From Silurus meridionalis (Eukaryota > Chordata > Actinopteri > Siluriformes > Siluridae), in assembly GCF_014805685.1 (NCBI RefSeq), contig NC_060886.1, positions 24,556,608 through 24,620,607 of the forward strand: a stretch of DNA of 64,000 bases, in the 5' to 3' direction. A program made the position numbers and the translations under genes. Below are positions 61,530-64,000 of this stretch, piece by piece; position 1 is the first letter of the stretch, and every line of letters begins with the position of its first letter. The notes under the pieces were generated by a model. That model saw only the letters and a program-made list of their open reading frames with translations. It ran no database searches and was not told the DNA's origin.

Positions 61530-62960
61530 CTCCGATTTAAAATAATTTAGGACACGCTTATAGATTTCCACAAGGTCTAAAATGAAAGCGGAAACATCAA
61601 TATACAGCTAATGCAAGGACAAAATGTCTATATGTAATCTTACACCACAACAATGTTAAATGCTTAAATCTGATTGGTCAGGTGGTAGTGTTGATTCATT
61701 TTCTATAAGAATATTTTCTTTAAGAAAGGTTTTGCCAGAAAAGTGGCATTTTTGCAGTAACAACATACTTATGGACTGAGAAATGCTATATATAAACCGA
61801 GTTGAAAATGAAGTAGGTGATGTTTTGGAATGAGTCTCCAGTATCAGTATTTGTAACGGCAAGATGTCACGATTTTACACTTGGTAACATTTCCTTATAT
61901 CCTTATTATCACATTATTCATTTCAACAGAGTGAATGAAAATGGTGAGGCTGGTTTTGCAGATATTCCACAATCTGAAATGTGATTATACATGAACAGAA
62001 TGTGCCATTCTTTATTAAATAAGAAATTGATTTCGGTATTATGGTAATTGCTATTGTTACTGAAGTAATCATGTCTTAGATAACTGAAGCAGATACAGCC
62101 ACTATACTAGCTTTCAAATGAATTGTGCAAAAAAATGATTTTATGTCAAATTGTAATTGTTACTGGGTTCATTTTATACATTGTGAAAGCCTATGGCAGG
62201 GATATTTCTTTTCATTATATTTTTTGTGCCACAACTTGTATCACACTTAGAAACAGCCATATTGTTTTAAAACACTATAAAATATACAGACATGTTTTCA
62301 GCCTTTCAGTCTTTCCTTTCTTTTTTTTACAATTTTTTATGAAAGACATTGGAATTGTCTTTTAAGTCTATTTTACATATATCGTGGTAAATACAATATA
62401 ACAACTACCTGTAAGAAAATTATCAATCTCATAAAAACTAGCACAGAATTTTGATATACATTTTTTTTTATTATTATATTTTTCTCCACGAATGTCAAGG
62501 CCCCCGAATTATTATATTGAAACACCACAAAAGTCTACATTTACAACTGGTTTATCAAAGGATGTGGTATATGTTCATGTTTTCTTAGTCAGAAAAAGCA
62601 AGGTAACACGTAGGTGTGGGATGGTTGTTTGTGGGCAGGGCTAGGTGCAGGACAATGAACACAACAGCACTGAGCATGCTGGCCATAGCTGATAGAGCTT
62701 AATGTGTTTGAATCTACGATGTGTGCTAGTATTAGTCTGTACTGGATGTGCTTGAGTTACTTATCTCAGATCAGATAGTGGTGGTGTTCGATCCTGTTTC
62801 TGAATAGTGTTACTGAGGCTGGGCCTGATGTGTTCACACACTTTTGTGATCCAGCCAGCCAGGTCTCAGCATGGTCATAGTCCATCACCGGCCCATGCCT
62901 CTCCGTCCTCTTGTTCTGAGAGCCCCTTCCCTTGGGTAACATTGTTCCATCAAAAACAAG
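58510..62960. other. spegnb upstream region and speg 3' UTR
   Basis: No coding exon found. 58510-58960 is comparatively GC-rich and unique. The stretch 59000-62900 is very AT-rich and holds a (CA)n block at 61438-61527. The speg 3' UTR must occupy its right end; the polyadenylation site cannot be placed. Confidence 0.4.
61438..61527. repeat. (CA)n microsatellite
   Basis: About 90 bp of CA with two or three interruptions. Confidence 0.95.
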
Positions 62961-62966
62961 CCAAGC

Positions 62967-63834
62967 TCATTGAGTGACAGGAGTGGAGGAAATGGAGGGA
63001 GTGGAGGGTGTGGAGAATATAGTGGTGGGTGTGGTAGGTGTGGTTGGTGTGGTGGGGGTTTGGGCAGAGTAGGAGCGCAGCAGCACTTTGTGCTTGGTAG
63101 CCACATGAGCCCTGATCTGCTGCTGCTGGTTCACAAACTCTTTGAGACGCGTGGTGGTGAAGGTGAGTGTCTGCCGTCGCAGCCGCATCAGATAGGCGTC
63201 CTGCAACCACGAGTTGTTGAAGCAGTCTTTGATGGAGGGACGTGCCCTGGAATATAACACCACACACGTACACACAGATGCATGCAAATCAGTCACTACT
63301 CTGACAATGCCTAAAGGGGAATTCCTAAATCGAAAGACAGATAGATAATGTTTGGAGAAGATAAAGTACACTGTACACACCAAGGGTAGCTGCACAGGAT
63401 CTTCTTAAGGAACAGAGAGGCACTTTGGGATACGTTTTGGTACAGCTTGCTGAGGTCAAACTTGGCTGCCTGGATTCTGGCCTCTGTCTCTGTTGGAGTA
63501 CTCTCCGTGAATGGTAACCGTCCACTGAGCCTAAACATTATCCACAACAGCAACAAGAACTTTATGATATTTCATAAACTGTATTAATAAAACTTCAAAT
63601 TAAATTCAGTCCATAATGTGACACTTGTCCAAATCATATTCAAGATACACAATGCAATGCACTTTCATATATTGACATCTCAAATGATATAGAAATGTAA
63701 AGTTTTTAACTTTCATAAGCAAAAGAATTGTTGCTGCAGAGTAGCGATCATCACTTACATGATATATGTCAGCACACCAACACTCCAGATGTCAGCTGGA
63801 GGACCCACAATGTCTCCTTTTATCATCTCGGGAG
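62967..63834 (-). CDS. speg: SPEG, last three exons: end of the C-terminal kinase and tail (5' part outside window)
   Basis: SPEG is a giant Ig/FN3 protein with two kinase domains that organises triads and phosphorylates junctophilin and SERCA regulators in striated muscle. Exons: 63834-63759 ([20 protein letters not shown], the APE and D-x-W-S-x-G kinase motifs), 63530-63381 ([19 protein letters not shown] ... [15 protein letters not shown]), 63246-62967 ([19 protein letters not shown] ... [17 protein letters not shown] ... [10 protein letters not shown], then a tail of TPT repeats, stop TGA). Phases agree. The block after the kinase is typical of the SPEG C-terminus, so this is kinase 2. 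Human SPEG ends soon after LLRSYP; here about 33 Thr/Pro/Ser-rich residues follow. No other coding exon lies between 63835 and the window end. Confidence 0.93.
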
Positions 63835-64000
63835 CTTTTAGAAACCAGCCGGGATTCAAAAAGAAACGCAAATTACAGAGCACAAGGATGTGCTCAATTA
63901 CTTCCATAAAAAGAGCAAAAGAAACACATGCTCAAATGGTAAAGGTTACAAGGTTAGTATGAACTCCTGAAAAGGCATAAATAGAAAGAAGGCAAGCCTA

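Overview
The window is vertebrate nuclear DNA, almost certainly from a teleost fish. Genes are split into short exons with GT-AG introns, AT-dinucleotide arrays are many, and there are relics of Tc1/mariner, hAT and tRNA-derived SINE elements of kinds common in fish. The species cannot be fixed from the sequence alone.

Layout. (1) Positions 85-18620, + strand: the 3' part of an obscurin-family gene. Seventeen tandem Ig modules, nearly all one exon per module with phase 1-1 borders, are followed by a stop. No IQ-SH3-DH-PH-kinase tail follows the last Ig, as obscurin would have, so obscurin-like 1 (obsl1) fits best. (2) Positions 53470-23482, - strand: a complete ctdsp1 gene (nuclear small C-terminal domain phosphatase 1) of about 30 kb. 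Its intron 4 holds a miR-26 hairpin. Its intron 2 holds an exceptional open exon of about 3 kb that ends in a donor in phase with the first phosphatase exon. (3) Positions 57945-56803, - strand: spegnb (SPEG neighbour protein; IQ motif plus two Ig domains), with a TATA-type promoter near 58500. (4) Positions 63834-62967, - strand: the last three exons of speg, the end of its C-terminal kinase domain plus a Thr/Pro/Ser-rich tail.

Three of the four genes (obsl1, spegnb, speg) encode Ig-rich proteins of striated muscle or its cytoskeleton. From general knowledge, CTDSP1, SPEG, SPEGNB and OBSL1 also lie on human 2q35-q36, so the gene set supports the assignments.

The most interesting object is the acidic exon of about 1000 codons at 30227-33274, nested in ctdsp1. 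It predicts a second, much longer CTDSP1 isoform (roughly 1200 residues against 264) with a disordered, Glu/Ser-rich, Cys-containing N-terminal extension. Other points are a one-base frameshift in an obsl1 Ig exon, a GC-AG intron, an obsl1 stop codon created across the final splice, a recent 1.4-kb tandem duplication, nested transposons and a 138-bp palindrome.
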